Shown piece after piece: positions 7,917 to 16,376 of a stretch of 23,172 nt of DNA. Under the pieces are notes generated by a model, which searched no databases, was not told the DNA's origin, and saw only the letters and a program-made list of their open reading frames with translations. This DNA comes from JANRIZ01 sp033764445 (GTDB taxonomy: Bacteria; Verrucomicrobiota; Verrucomicrobiia; JAWXBN01), in assembly GCA_033764445.1 (NCBI GenBank), contig JANRIZ010000091.1:1-23172 (forward strand). Reading direction: 5' to 3'. Every line of letters starts with the position of its first letter. Position 1 is the first letter of the stretch. The position numbers and the translations under genes were made by a program.

Positions 7917-8711
7917 CTACCGGCAGATGCCGCGTTCGGATTTGCGGATGAACTCGAGCAGGTGCTGGATTTCGGCGACGGAGGGAAGTTCGTTTTCGAC
8001 CCTGCTGACCGCCTCGCCAATGGTCATATGCTGTTCCCGGAAAAGGAATTTGTAGGCCTGCTTGACGATTTTCTGACGGTCCTCGGGGATGCCGTGACGG
8101 TCGAGCCCGATCTTGTTTATGACCCGGACCTCCGCGGGGTTTCCATCAACGAGCATGTAGGGAGGCACATCCTGGACGACCTTCGCACAGCCGCCGATCA
8201 TCGAGAGGGTGCCGATCCGGCAAAACTGGTGGATGGCCGCCATGCCGCCGATGACCGCCCGATCCTCAACCGTGACATGGCCGGCCATGGAGCCGAGGTT
8301 GGAGATGATGATGTGGCTGCCGAGCACACAGTCGTGGGCGATGTGGACATTGGCCAGAAAGACGTTGTGGGAACCGACCCGCGTGGTCGCGCCGGGGTGG
8401 GTGCCGCGATGCATCGTCGTGTATTCGCGGAAGACATTGCCATCCCCGATTTCACAATGGGTCGGCTCGCCCCGGTACTTCAAATCCTGCGATTTGCCGC
8501 CGATGCAGGCGAAGTCGAAGAACTGGTTGAGACGCCCGATCTTGGTCGGACCCTCGATGACCACGTGTGATTTGAGGACCGTTCCCGTGCCGATTTCAAC
8601 CGGTCCGCGGATGACACAGTAGGGACCCATCTCCACCCCTTCGGCAATCTGCGCCTGGGGGTCGATGACAGCGGTGGGATGAATGAGGGACATGGCGGGA
8701 GGGGAGGACAT
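7917..8711 (-). CDS. lpxA: Acyl-ACP--UDP-N-acetylglucosamine O-acyltransferase LpxA
   Basis: A 264-aa left-handed beta-helix acyltransferase catalysing the first step of lipid A synthesis. Hexapeptide repeats run from about residue 10 to 190 (for example IHPTAVIDPQAQIAEGVEMG and IGDGNVF). The catalytic histidine is in the conserved NVHIAHDC segment (H125), and GGMAAIHQFCRIG and the C-terminal helical domain (about 200-260) are typical of LpxA rather than LpxD. Length matches E. coli LpxA (262). The ATG at 8711 gives the longest product; the ATG at 8693 (MSLIHPTAV) fits family alignments better, and neither has a Shine-Dalgarno. It lies 39 bp downstream of lpxC/fabZ on the same strand, clearly one operon. 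Confidence 0.95.
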   Translation of the reverse strand: MSSPPAMSLIHPTAVIDPQAQIAEGVEMGPYCVIRGPVEIGTGTVLKSHVVIEGPTKIGRLNQFFDFACIGGKSQDLKYRGEPTHCEIGDGNVFREYTTMHRGTHPGATTRVGSHNVFLANVHIAHDCVLGSHIIISNLGSMAGHVTVEDRAVIGGMAAIHQFCRIGTLSMIGGCAKVVQDVPPYMLVDGNPAEVRVINKIGLDRHGIPEDRQKIVKQAYKFLFREQHMTIGEAVSRVENELPSVAEIQHLLEFIRKSERGICR

Positions 8712-8750
8712 GAAGGGGGTGGGATTGTTTCCTTTAAAGGCAAAAAAAGG

Positions 8751-10064
8751 TCAGCTGTCCACAACCGTGAACATCAGCTCTCCTTCGCTGACGACCTCAT
8801 TGTTGACCAGACACTGGCCGTTGGCCTTGCCGATTTTGCCGCGGGTCCGTGTCATTTCAATCTCAATGATCAGCGTGTCACCCGGGAAAACCGGTTTGCG
8901 GAATTTGACCTTGTCCGCACTCATGAAAAAGCCGATCTTGCCCGCGTTGTCCGGGTTTTTCATCAGCATAATGCTGGCCACCTGGGCCATGGCCTCGACC
9001 TGCAGCACCCCGGGCATGACCGGACGTTGGGGGAAGTGCCCCTGGAAATAGGCCTCATTCATGGTCACATTCTTCAGGCCGGTGGCCTTGGTTTCGTCGT
9101 TGAAACGCACGATGCGGTCGACCATCAGGAACGGATAGCGGTGGGGCAGGAGCTTCATGACATCATTGATGTCGAGCGACCCCTCCAGGATGAGGTTTTT
9201 GGAGTCGAGCGGCGGTTGGGCAAAATATTTCTGGTATTGTTTGTGGATCGCCCGGCACAGTTCGACATTCAGGCCGTGGCCCGGTTTCATCGCGATGATG
9301 TGGGCACGCAGAAACCGGCCCAGCAGGGAGAGGTCCCCGATGATATCGAGCATTTTGTGGCGGACAAATTCGTCCGGATACCGCAGGGGCTCCTTGCTCA
9401 GGACGGAGTCCCCCCGGATGACCACGGCGTTTTCAAGGCTGCCCCCCTTGATCAGACCCTTGTCCATGAGCGGTTGGACCTCGTCGTAGAAGACAAAGGT
9501 CCGGGCCCGGGCGATCTCCTTCTCGTAGAACTCCGGGGTGATCGTGTCGCTGCGGTACTGGGTGAAAAAGCCCGTGTGGTTGGAATTGGTGCAGGAAATC
9601 CTGAAATCCTCGCAGGGCACAGCCATGATCATGGAGCCATCATGGCCGAAGATGTGGATGGGTTCGCGCAGTGTGAAAAAATTCCGGGGAACCTTCTGTT
9701 CGGCCAGGCCCGCCTCGCGGATGAGCTGGATGAAGGCCAGGGCACTTCCGTCGCAGATGGGCGGCTCGTTGGAATCCATCTCGATGAGACAATTGTCCAC
9801 ACCCAGACCCGTGAGGGCGGAAAGGACGTGCTCGATGGTGTGGATCTTGACCGCCCCATCCGCAATGGTCGTGGCGCGTTCGACCTGTTTGACCAGATCC
9901 ACCGAGGCATCCAGAACCGGTTCGTCCGGGAGATCGGTCCGTTTGAATTTGAATCCGTGGTTTTCGGGGGCCGGGCAGAGCGAGAGGTTGACCTTGTGGC
10001 CGGTGTGAAGCGCCGAGCCCGAGAGGCTGACCCTTTTTGCCAGTGTATTCTGCAATTTGGACAT
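8751..10064 (-). CDS. lpxC/fabZ: Bifunctional LpxC deacetylase / FabZ dehydratase fusion
   Basis: A 437-aa natural fusion. Residues 1-285 are LpxC, UDP-3-O-acyl-GlcNAc deacetylase: zinc ligands H79 (TIEHVLSAL), H236 and D240 (VRHKMLDIIGD), catalytic E78 and H263 (KPGHGLN). Residues 295-437 are FabZ, 3-hydroxyacyl-ACP dehydratase: active-site H343 in GHFPQRPVMPG and E357 in LQVEAMAQ. LpxC commits UDP-GlcNAc to lipid A; FabZ dehydrates 3-hydroxyacyl-ACP, the same acyl pool that LpxA draws on, so one polypeptide joins both branches. Such fusions are known in Bacteroidota and some PVC/FCB relatives. Both halves keep their key residues and no frameshift is seen. The ATG at 10064 has no Shine-Dalgarno. 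It shares a 191-bp divergent upstream region with gltB. Confidence 0.96.
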   Translation of the reverse strand: MSKLQNTLAKRVSLSGSALHTGHKVNLSLCPAPENHGFKFKRTDLPDEPVLDASVDLVKQVERATTIADGAVKIHTIEHVLSALTGLGVDNCLIEMDSNEPPICDGSALAFIQLIREAGLAEQKVPRNFFTLREPIHIFGHDGSMIMAVPCEDFRISCTNSNHTGFFTQYRSDTITPEFYEKEIARARTFVFYDEVQPLMDKGLIKGGSLENAVVIRGDSVLSKEPLRYPDEFVRHKMLDIIGDLSLLGRFLRAHIIAMKPGHGLNVELCRAIHKQYQKYFAQPPLDSKNLILEGSLDINDVMKLLPHRYPFLMVDRIVRFNDETKATGLKNVTMNEAYFQGHFPQRPVMPGVLQVEAMAQVASIMLMKNPDNAGKIGFFMSADKVKFRKPVFPGDTLIIEIEMTRTRGKIGKANGQCLVNNEVVSEGELMFTVVDS

Positions 10065-10188
10065 CCGTGATTTCTAACAGCCGCAGGAAAGTCTTCAAAC
10101 TGAATTGTGGAAAAATCGCAAAAAATGCCCCGGTCAGAGGGTTTTGAATAAAACCTTGAAAAAATCTGCTTGCGGGCATGGTTTCCGC

Positions 10189-10216
10189 TTGCAATACGTC
10201 ACTGCTTTTATAACTT
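10189..10216 (+). promoter_or_regulatory. Candidate gltB promoter
   Basis: TTGCAA (10189-10194) and TAACTT (10211-10216) are separated by 16 bp; an overlapping TATAAC at 10209-10214 gives a 14-bp spacer. It sits 40 bp before the gltB ATG, in the 191-bp divergent gap with lpxC/fabZ. The match is partial, so this is only a candidate. I found no riboswitch-like structure in the gap. Confidence 0.3.
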
Positions 10217-10255
10217 TGCCAGTTGGTTTCAGTCATGAGAAAGGCAGTATTTAAG

Positions 10256-13200
10256 ATGGAATACGTAGAATCTTTACAGCACCGGTTGGGACTCGAAAAA
10301 TCGCTCTACCGTTCCGCGCACGAGCATGATGCGTGTGGCGTGGGGTTTGTCGCCCATATCAAGGGGATCAAATCCAATTCCATCCTCAAAAAGGCCATCC
10401 AGTCCGTCTGCAACCTGACCCATCGCGGGGCCATTGATGCCGACATGAAAACCGGGGACGGCGCCGGGGTGCTGACCCAGATTCCACACAAACTTTTTGC
10501 CAAGGAGGTGGAGAAACTCGGGGCCAAGCTGTTCAAGAATGAGGACCTGGGCGTGGGGATGATTTTTCTGCCCGCCAACAATGCCTACAACCAGGCCGCG
10601 TGCCGTCGGATTGTCGAGGAAACCATTGCCCGGCGTGGGCTGCATTTTTTTGGCTGGCGCAGTGTGCCCACCAACAGCCGTGTCCTCGGGGCCAAGGCCC
10701 GCGCCTCCCTGCCGGTCATTGAGCAGGTCCTCATCGGCAACAAGGGCGGGCTGGATGCGGAGACCTACGAGCGGACCCTTTTTCTGGCCCGGAACCAGAT
10801 TGAAAAGCTTGTCGGTGAAACGGGGATCACGGATTTTTACATCCCGAGTTTCTCCTCGCGGACCATTGTCTACAAGGGGCTGCTCGCCTCACCACAGCTG
10901 GAGAAATTCTACAAGGACCTCCAGAATCCCGACTACGAGACCGCGCTGGCGGTTTTTCACCAGCGTTTCAGCACCAACACATTCCCCACCTGGTCCCTGG
11001 CCCAGTCCTTCCGCATGCTCAGCCACAACGGGGAGATCAACACCATCAGTGGCAACCGCATCTGGACCAAGGCGCGGGAGGCGGAGCTTCAGGCGGATTT
11101 CTGGGGCAGGGATATTGACCTTCTCAAGCCGATCATCCAGCCGAAGCTTTCGGATTCCGGCAGTCTGGATAACGCCCTGGAGGCGCTGGTCATGTCCGGA
11201 CGCCCGATTCTCCACTCGATGATGATGCTTGTCCCGCCCGCCACCGCCGCCGAGGCGAAGGGGGATGCGGCAGTGGAGGATTTTTTTGACTACCATGCCT
11301 GTCTGAGTGAACCGTGGGACGGACCCGCCGCCCTGGTCTTCAGCGATGGGATCACCGTGGGCGCCACCCTCGACCGCAACGGACTCCGTCCGGCCCGTTA
11401 CAAGGTCACCCACGACGGACTGGTGATCATGGGGTCGGAGGTCGGCCTCATCGAGGTGGACGACAAGATGGTCACCGAAAAGGGCCGTCTGGGGCCCGGC
11501 CAGATGATTGCCATTGATACCGCCAAGGGAGTGCTGTTGCGCAGTGAGGATATCCGCAGGGAGTATGCGTCGAAGAAGCCCTACGGCAAATGGGTCTCCG
11601 AAAATCTGGTGAGGCTTGGGGACGAATTTGAGACACTCACACAGGCCGCCCCCGCCGCGGAGTTCGATCCGCTGACGACCCTCCAGCGTCAGATGGCCTT
11701 TGGATACAGTGCGGAGGAGCTGTCGATGATTTTCAAGCCCATGGCCGAGCGGGGCGAGGAAGGCATCGGCTCGATGGGGGACGACTCCGCCCTGGCGGTG
11801 CTCTCCTCGTTGCCGCGTCTCCTGTACGGGTATTTCCGCCAGAAATTCGCCCAGGTGACCAATCCGCCCATCGACCCGATCCGCGAGCGCCTGGTCATGA
11901 GTCTGGATACCTACATGGGCCACCGCCGCAACTGGCTTGGGGAGTCCCCCGAACATGCGCGGTTGCTGGTGCTCAACAGTCCCGTGCTGATGACGGCGGA
12001 ATTTGAGAAGTTGCTGACCCTCGAGGGGCGTGGTTTTGCCGCCGCCACCCTGGAGGCGACCTTTGACCGCAAGGCCGGGGTCGAGGGACTTGCCCCGGCG
12101 TTGGAGCGCCTGTGTGACGGGGCCGTCCGGGCCGTGGAGGGTGGGGCACAGATTCTGGTCCTTTCCGACCGCACTCTGGATCACGACCGTGTTCCCGTGC
12201 CGATGCTGCTGGCGGTTTCCACCGTGCATCATCATCTGATCCGGGTCGGCAAACGGATGCGCTGCAGTCTGGTGGCCGATACCGGGGAGGCGCGTGACGT
12301 GCATCAGTTTGCATGCCTGCTCGGCTACGGGGCCAGCGCCATCCATCCCTATCTGGTTTACGAGACCTTCCGCGAAATGATTTTCAGGGGGGGCAGGGAC
12401 GGGCTGGAAAATGTGACGGATGTGCAGGCCTGCAAAAACTACCGCAAGGCGATTGAAAAGGGCGTGCTCAAGATCATGTCCAAAATGGGCATTTCCTGTG
12501 TCTCCAGCTATCGCGGGGCGCAGAACTTCGAGGTGCTGGGTCTGGGCGCGGATGTGGTGGAGAGATTTTTTCCGCATACCGACACCCTCATGGGGGGGAT
12601 CGGCCTCCGGGAGATTGCCGCCGAATCGATTGAACGGCACGATCTCGGATTTGCCGCGCCCGCCGAGGGGGCCAAACTCTCCGACTTCGGATTTTTCCGC
12701 AACCGTCAGGGCGGGGAGCTGCATGGATGGACCGGGCCGGTCATCAAGAATTTTCATTCCTTTGTCAAGTCCGGCACCCCCGCCGAGTACCGGACCTATG
12801 TCGAGCAGGCCCTGGCCCAGCATCCGGTGGCGGTGCGGCATCTGCTGGAGTTCCGTCAGAAAAACCCGATTTCCCTCGATGAGGTCGAGCCCATCGAGGA
12901 GATCCGCCGCCGGTTCACCACGGCGGGCATGTCCCTGGGGGCGCTTTCACCGGAGGCACACGAGGCGCTGGCCATCGCCATGAATGCCATCGGCGGCAAG
13001 TCCAACTCCGGCGAGGGCGGTGAGGACCGCGCCCGGTTTCACCGTCATCCGGACGGGAAATGGGCCAACAGCGCGATCAAGCAGGTGGCGTCCGGACGGT
13101 TCGGGGTCACGGCCGAATACCTGGCCAGCGCGAGCGAGATCGAGATCAAGATGGCCCAGGGCGCCAAACCCGGCGAGGGCGGGCAGATTCCCGGTCCGAA

Positions 13201-14809
13201 GGTCTCGGCCCTGATCGCGCGTCTGCGCCACAGTGTTCCGGGCATCATGCTCATTTCGCCGCCTCCGCATCACGACATCTATTCGATCGAGGATCTGGCC
13301 CAGCTCATCTACGACCTCAAGCAGATCAATCCCCGCGCCAAAATCTGCGTCAAGCTTGTCTCCGAGGCCGGGGTGGGCACCATTGCCGCCGGGGTGGCCA
13401 AGGCCTATGCGGATGTGATTCTGATCTCGGGCCATGACGGGGGCACGGGGGCCTCGCCGCTGAGCTCCATCAAAAACGCGGGCAGTCCGTGGGAACTCGG
13501 GGTGGCCGAGGCGCAGCAGGTGCTTGTCCTCAACGGTCTGCGCGGACGCGTCACCCTGCGTACCGATGGCGGCATGAAGACCGGGCGCGACATCATTGTC
13601 GCGGCCATGCTCGGGGCCGAGGAGTTCAACTTCGGCACCGCGGCCCTCATCGCCCTGGGCTGCGTGTATGTCCGCCAGTGCCATCTGAACACCTGCCCGG
13701 TGGGTGTGGCCACCCAGGACGAAAAATACCGCGCCAAATTCAAGGGCTCTCCCGAGGCGGTGATCAACTTCTTCAACGGGGTCGCCCAGGAAGTGCGGGA
13801 AATCCTTGCCGAACTCGGGTTCCGTTCGATCAATGAAATCATCGGGCGCACCGATCTGCTTCAGCAGCGCCGGGTGGAAGGCCATGCGAAGGCCAATACG
13901 ATCGACCTCTCCCGGATGCTGGCCATGCCCAACTACGAGGAGGAGAACATTCCGCGCCACTCGATCATGGAACGCAATGACCGCGAGCAGGACCGCCCGC
14001 TGGATGACGTCATTCTCCAGTCGATCCGTGATGCGCTCAGCGACAAGACACCCATTTCCCTCAGTCACAAGGTCAAGAACACCAATCGCTCCGTCGGGAC
14101 GGGGCTTTCGGGGGAAATCGCCTACCGTTACGGGGACTACGGACTGCCGGCGGGTATGATCGACATCAAGCTCAAGGGCAGTGCGGGTCAGAGTCTCGGG
14201 GCGTTCCTGGTGCAGGGGGTCAAGATCACCCTCACCGGCGAGGCCAACGACTATGTGGGCAAGGGTTTGTGTGGCGGGGACATCGTGGTGGTGCCCTCGG
14301 CCAATGCAAAGTTCGTCCCCAATGGCAATGTGATCATCGGCAACACGGTCCTGTACGGGGCCACGGGCGGATCGTTGTATGCACTCGGCTCCGCCGGGGA
14401 ACGGTTTGCCGTCCGTAATTCGGGTGCCCTGGCGGTGGTCGAAGGGGTGGGGGACCATGCCTGTGAGTACATGACCAACGGCACGGTGGTCGTGTTGGGG
14501 CCGACCGGCAAAAACTTCGCGGCGGGCATGAGCGGTGGGGTGGCCTATATTCTGGATGAAACCTCCGACTTTGAATCACGGGTCAATCTGGAGATGGTCG
14601 GGGTGGAGCCTCTCACCAGGGAGGAGGACATTGTCTTCCTCAAATCGATTGTCTACAAACACCTGGAGCTGACCTCCAGTTTCAAGGCCAAAACGATCAT
14701 CAATGATTGGAAGACCTATGAATCCCGGTTCCGGAAGGTTGTCCCACACGGTCCGGCCAAGCCAGCCCCACCGGTGGCTGCCGATCCTGCGGTTCCGGCA
14801 AAGGTGTGA
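10256..14809 (+). CDS. gltB: Glutamate synthase large subunit GltB
   Basis: A 1517-aa glutamate synthase alpha subunit. It hydrolyses glutamine, channels the ammonia to 2-oxoglutarate and yields glutamate. The N-terminal nucleophile Cys is at position 27 (HDACGVGFV), so a 26-residue propeptide is likely removed. A class II glutaminase domain (about 27-420) is followed by the central domain, the FMN-binding synthase domain (about 800-1200), the 3Fe-4S motif C1136-x5-C1142-x4-C1147, and the C-terminal GXGXG beta-helix (about 1290-1480). The ATG at 10256 is preceded by GAAAGG at about 11 bases; an ATG at 10235 and a TTG at 10223 lie upstream but lack such a site. gltD, normally adjacent, is absent: the next gene is convergent panB. 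Confidence 0.96.
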   Translation: MEYVESLQHRLGLEKSLYRSAHEHDACGVGFVAHIKGIKSNSILKKAIQSVCNLTHRGAIDADMKTGDGAGVLTQIPHKLFAKEVEKLGAKLFKNEDLGVGMIFLPANNAYNQAACRRIVEETIARRGLHFFGWRSVPTNSRVLGAKARASLPVIEQVLIGNKGGLDAETYERTLFLARNQIEKLVGETGITDFYIPSFSSRTIVYKGLLASPQLEKFYKDLQNPDYETALAVFHQRFSTNTFPTWSLAQSFRMLSHNGEINTISGNRIWTKAREAELQADFWGRDIDLLKPIIQPKLSDSGSLDNALEALVMSGRPILHSMMMLVPPATAAEAKGDAAVEDFFDYHACLSEPWDGPAALVFSDGITVGATLDRNGLRPARYKVTHDGLVIMGSEVGLIEVDDKMVTEKGRLGPGQMIAIDTAKGVLLRSEDIRREYASKKPYGKWVSENLVRLGDEFETLTQAAPAAEFDPLTTLQRQMAFGYSAEELSMIFKPMAERGEEGIGSMGDDSALAVLSSLPRLLYGYFRQKFAQVTNPPIDPIRERLVMSLDTYMGHRRNWLGESPEHARLLVLNSPVLMTAEFEKLLTLEGRGFAAATLEATFDRKAGVEGLAPALERLCDGAVRAVEGGAQILVLSDRTLDHDRVPVPMLLAVSTVHHHLIRVGKRMRCSLVADTGEARDVHQFACLLGYGASAIHPYLVYETFREMIFRGGRDGLENVTDVQACKNYRKAIEKGVLKIMSKMGISCVSSYRGAQNFEVLGLGADVVERFFPHTDTLMGGIGLREIAAESIERHDLGFAAPAEGAKLSDFGFFRNRQGGELHGWTGPVIKNFHSFVKSGTPAEYRTYVEQALAQHPVAVRHLLEFRQKNPISLDEVEPIEEIRRRFTTAGMSLGALSPEAHEALAIAMNAIGGKSNSGEGGEDRARFHRHPDGKWANSAIKQVASGRFGVTAEYLASASEIEIKMAQGAKPGEGGQIPGPKVSALIARLRHSVPGIMLISPPPHHDIYSIEDLAQLIYDLKQINPRAKICVKLVSEAGVGTIAAGVAKAYADVILISGHDGGTGASPLSSIKNAGSPWELGVAEAQQVLVLNGLRGRVTLRTDGGMKTGRDIIVAAMLGAEEFNFGTAALIALGCVYVRQCHLNTCPVGVATQDEKYRAKFKGSPEAVINFFNGVAQEVREILAELGFRSINEIIGRTDLLQQRRVEGHAKANTIDLSRMLAMPNYEEENIPRHSIMERNDREQDRPLDDVILQSIRDALSDKTPISLSHKVKNTNRSVGTGLSGEIAYRYGDYGLPAGMIDIKLKGSAGQSLGAFLVQGVKITLTGEANDYVGKGLCGGDIVVVPSANAKFVPNGNVIIGNTVLYGATGGSLYALGSAGERFAVRNSGALAVVEGVGDHACEYMTNGTVVVLGPTGKNFAAGMSGGVAYILDETSDFESRVNLEMVGVEPLTREEDIVFLKSIVYKHLELTSSFKAKTIINDWKTYESRFRKVVPHGPAKPAPPVAADPAVPAKV

Positions 14810-14840
14810 CCAGGGGTGATCATGCCATTCATGCCCCTGG
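14810..14840. terminator. Possible terminator hairpin between convergent gltB and panB
   Basis: CCAGGGG at 14810-14816 pairs perfectly with CCCCTGG at 14834-14840 around a 17-nt loop, directly after the gltB stop codon. There is no T-tract on either strand, so it is at best a weak or factor-dependent terminator or a transcript-end stabiliser. Confidence 0.3.
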
Positions 14841-14892
14841 GGGATTGAGGCCCATGTGACGGCGGAATCCGTGCGGCGCTCCCACAGTCTGG

Positions 14893-15648
14893 TCAGTGTA
14901 GCCCCGTTTTCCATTCCCCCACGGCACGCCTGATTTCCCCGGCGACGGAGGCCCGGGGTTGCACAAATTTCGGCGTGAACCAGGGAAACGAACCGATCAG
15001 GTCGGGGGTCACCAGCACCTGACCGTCGCAGTCCGGACCCGATCCGATGCCGATGGTGGGATGGGAAACGGATTTGGAGATTTCCGAGGCGACCCCCGGA
15101 ATCACCAGCTCGAGTACTGTCGCGAAGGCCCCCGCCCGGTCCAGAAATTGCGCGTCTGTCATCAGTCGGTCGTGTTCCTGCGGGGTCCGTCCCTTTTTCC
15201 GGTACGCGCCCTCCTCGCGGATGCTTTGCGGGAGCATGCCCAGGTGACCCATCAGCGGAATGCCCGACTCCCGGATCGCCGCAATTTGCGCCGACTGGCT
15301 CAGTCCGCCCTCGAGTTTGACGGCGTCGGCTCCGGACGCCATCAGCGCCCGGGCATTTTGCGCCGCCAGCAGGGGGGTGGCAAAGCTGCCGTAGGGAAGA
15401 TCGGCCACGATCAATGCCCGGGGTCTGGCCCGTGCCACGGCTTCCACATGGTGCCGCATGTGGTCCATGGTCACGTGGGTGGTGTCGGGAAATCCCAGGA
15501 CGACCATTCCCAGGGAATCCCCCACCAGGAGGATGTCCACGTCGCATTCATCCAGCAGCCGGGCCATGGGGTAATCGTAGCAGGTCAGGGCCGCGACCTT
15601 GCGACCCGCCTGTTTGTACCCGAGGATTTCCGTGGATGACCGTTTCAT
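14893..15648 (-). CDS. panB: 3-methyl-2-oxobutanoate hydroxymethyltransferase PanB
   Basis: A 251-aa ketopantoate hydroxymethyltransferase, the first enzyme of pantothenate (coenzyme A) synthesis, using methylene-tetrahydrofolate. Counting from the ATG at 15648, Mg2+ ligands D44 (LVGDSLGM) and D83 (VADLPYGS), K111 (VKLEGG), H135 (MGHLGMLPQ) and catalytic E180 (VLELV) all lie within one residue of their E. coli positions. An in-frame TTG at 15663 would add five residues, but the ATG start matches the family N-terminus. No Shine-Dalgarno is visible. It is divergent from pgsA with a 95-bp gap and convergent with gltB; panC is not in the window. Confidence 0.95.
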   Translation of the reverse strand: MKRSSTEILGYKQAGRKVAALTCYDYPMARLLDECDVDILLVGDSLGMVVLGFPDTTHVTMDHMRHHVEAVARARPRALIVADLPYGSFATPLLAAQNARALMASGADAVKLEGGLSQSAQIAAIRESGIPLMGHLGMLPQSIREEGAYRKKGRTPQEHDRLMTDAQFLDRAGAFATVLELVIPGVASEISKSVSHPTIGIGSGPDCDGQVLVTPDLIGSFPWFTPKFVQPRASVAGEIRRAVGEWKTGLH

Positions 15649-15743
15649 GGGGGATTCACACAATGAACCGGTGGGGCGATTATTTCATCAACAAAATTAA
15701 ACTTGGTGTCCGTCTCCCTTGCTGGTTAAACGGAGTCAGTCGC

Positions 15744-16349
15744 ATGAATCTCCCGAACAAACTGACCCTTTCCCGCTTTGTGATGGCGGGTGTTTTCACG
15801 GCACTGATGCTGGCGGATACCAACAAGTTTCTCTTCACGCAGGCCATCGCGCTTGTGGTTTTTGTGGTGGCGATCCTGACCGATTTTCTCGATGGACGGA
15901 TGGCCCGTCGGATGAATCTGAAGACCAATTTCGGGGCCTTGATGGACCCCCTGGCGGATAAGGTGCTCATTTCGGCGGCCTTTGTCTGTTTTGTGGCCAA
16001 GGGGTATCTGGGGGCCTTCGGACCGTGGGCGGTGATCATCATCATCACCCGGGAATTCATGATCACCGGGCTGCGGCTCCTGGCCACCTCGAAGGACCGG
16101 GTCATTTCGGCGGACAACCTCGGCAAACACAAGACCGCCTGGCAGATGATCACCATCGTCGTGGTGCTGGCCGATGAATCACTCAAACAGATGACCAGCC
16201 ATATCGAGTCGACGGAAACCATGGAAAAGGTTTATGAATACTTTGATTGGGCCATCTTCATTTCCCTGACCGCCGCCGTGGTGCTGACCGTCTACAGCGG
16301 GGTGGTCTATCTGTGGAAGAACAGGCATTTGTTGCAGGAAAACAACTGA
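15744..16349 (+). CDS. pgsA: CDP-diacylglycerol--glycerol-3-phosphate 3-phosphatidyltransferase PgsA
   Basis: A 201-aa membrane enzyme of the CDP-alcohol phosphatidyltransferase family that makes phosphatidylglycerol phosphate. The signature D-x2-DG-x2-AR-x8-G-x3-D-x3-D is complete (DFLDGRMAR...GALMDPLAD, about residues 46-72). The N-terminus NLPNKLTLSRF and the REFMITGLRLLA segment are typical of PgsA rather than phosphatidylserine synthase. Several hydrophobic helices are visible, including one at the C-terminus. The ATG at 15744 has CGGAG eight bases upstream, which decides the start over the long open frame that runs in from the panB antisense. It heads a plus-strand run of five genes, 27 bp before the next one. 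Confidence 0.94.
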   Translation: MNLPNKLTLSRFVMAGVFTALMLADTNKFLFTQAIALVVFVVAILTDFLDGRMARRMNLKTNFGALMDPLADKVLISAAFVCFVAKGYLGAFGPWAVIIIITREFMITGLRLLATSKDRVISADNLGKHKTAWQMITIVVVLADESLKQMTSHIESTETMEKVYEYFDWAIFISLTAAVVLTVYSGVVYLWKNRHLLQENN

Positions 16350-16376
16350 TGGTCCGCATCAAAACCGGGTTTTTTC

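Noticed and set aside
8731..8740. CCTTTAAAGG palindrome between lpxC/fabZ and lpxA
   Set aside because: It is only 10 bp with no loop or T-tract; likely chance in the short intergenic gap.
8679..10070. A 463-codon plus-strand frame opposite lpxC/fabZ
   Set aside because: It is antisense to a gene with two intact active sites; composition is that of a shadow.
12947..14458. A 503-codon open frame on the minus strand inside gltB
   Set aside because: It overlaps the FMN and GXGXG domains of gltB and its translation is rich in Asp, Gly and His like other antisense shadows here.
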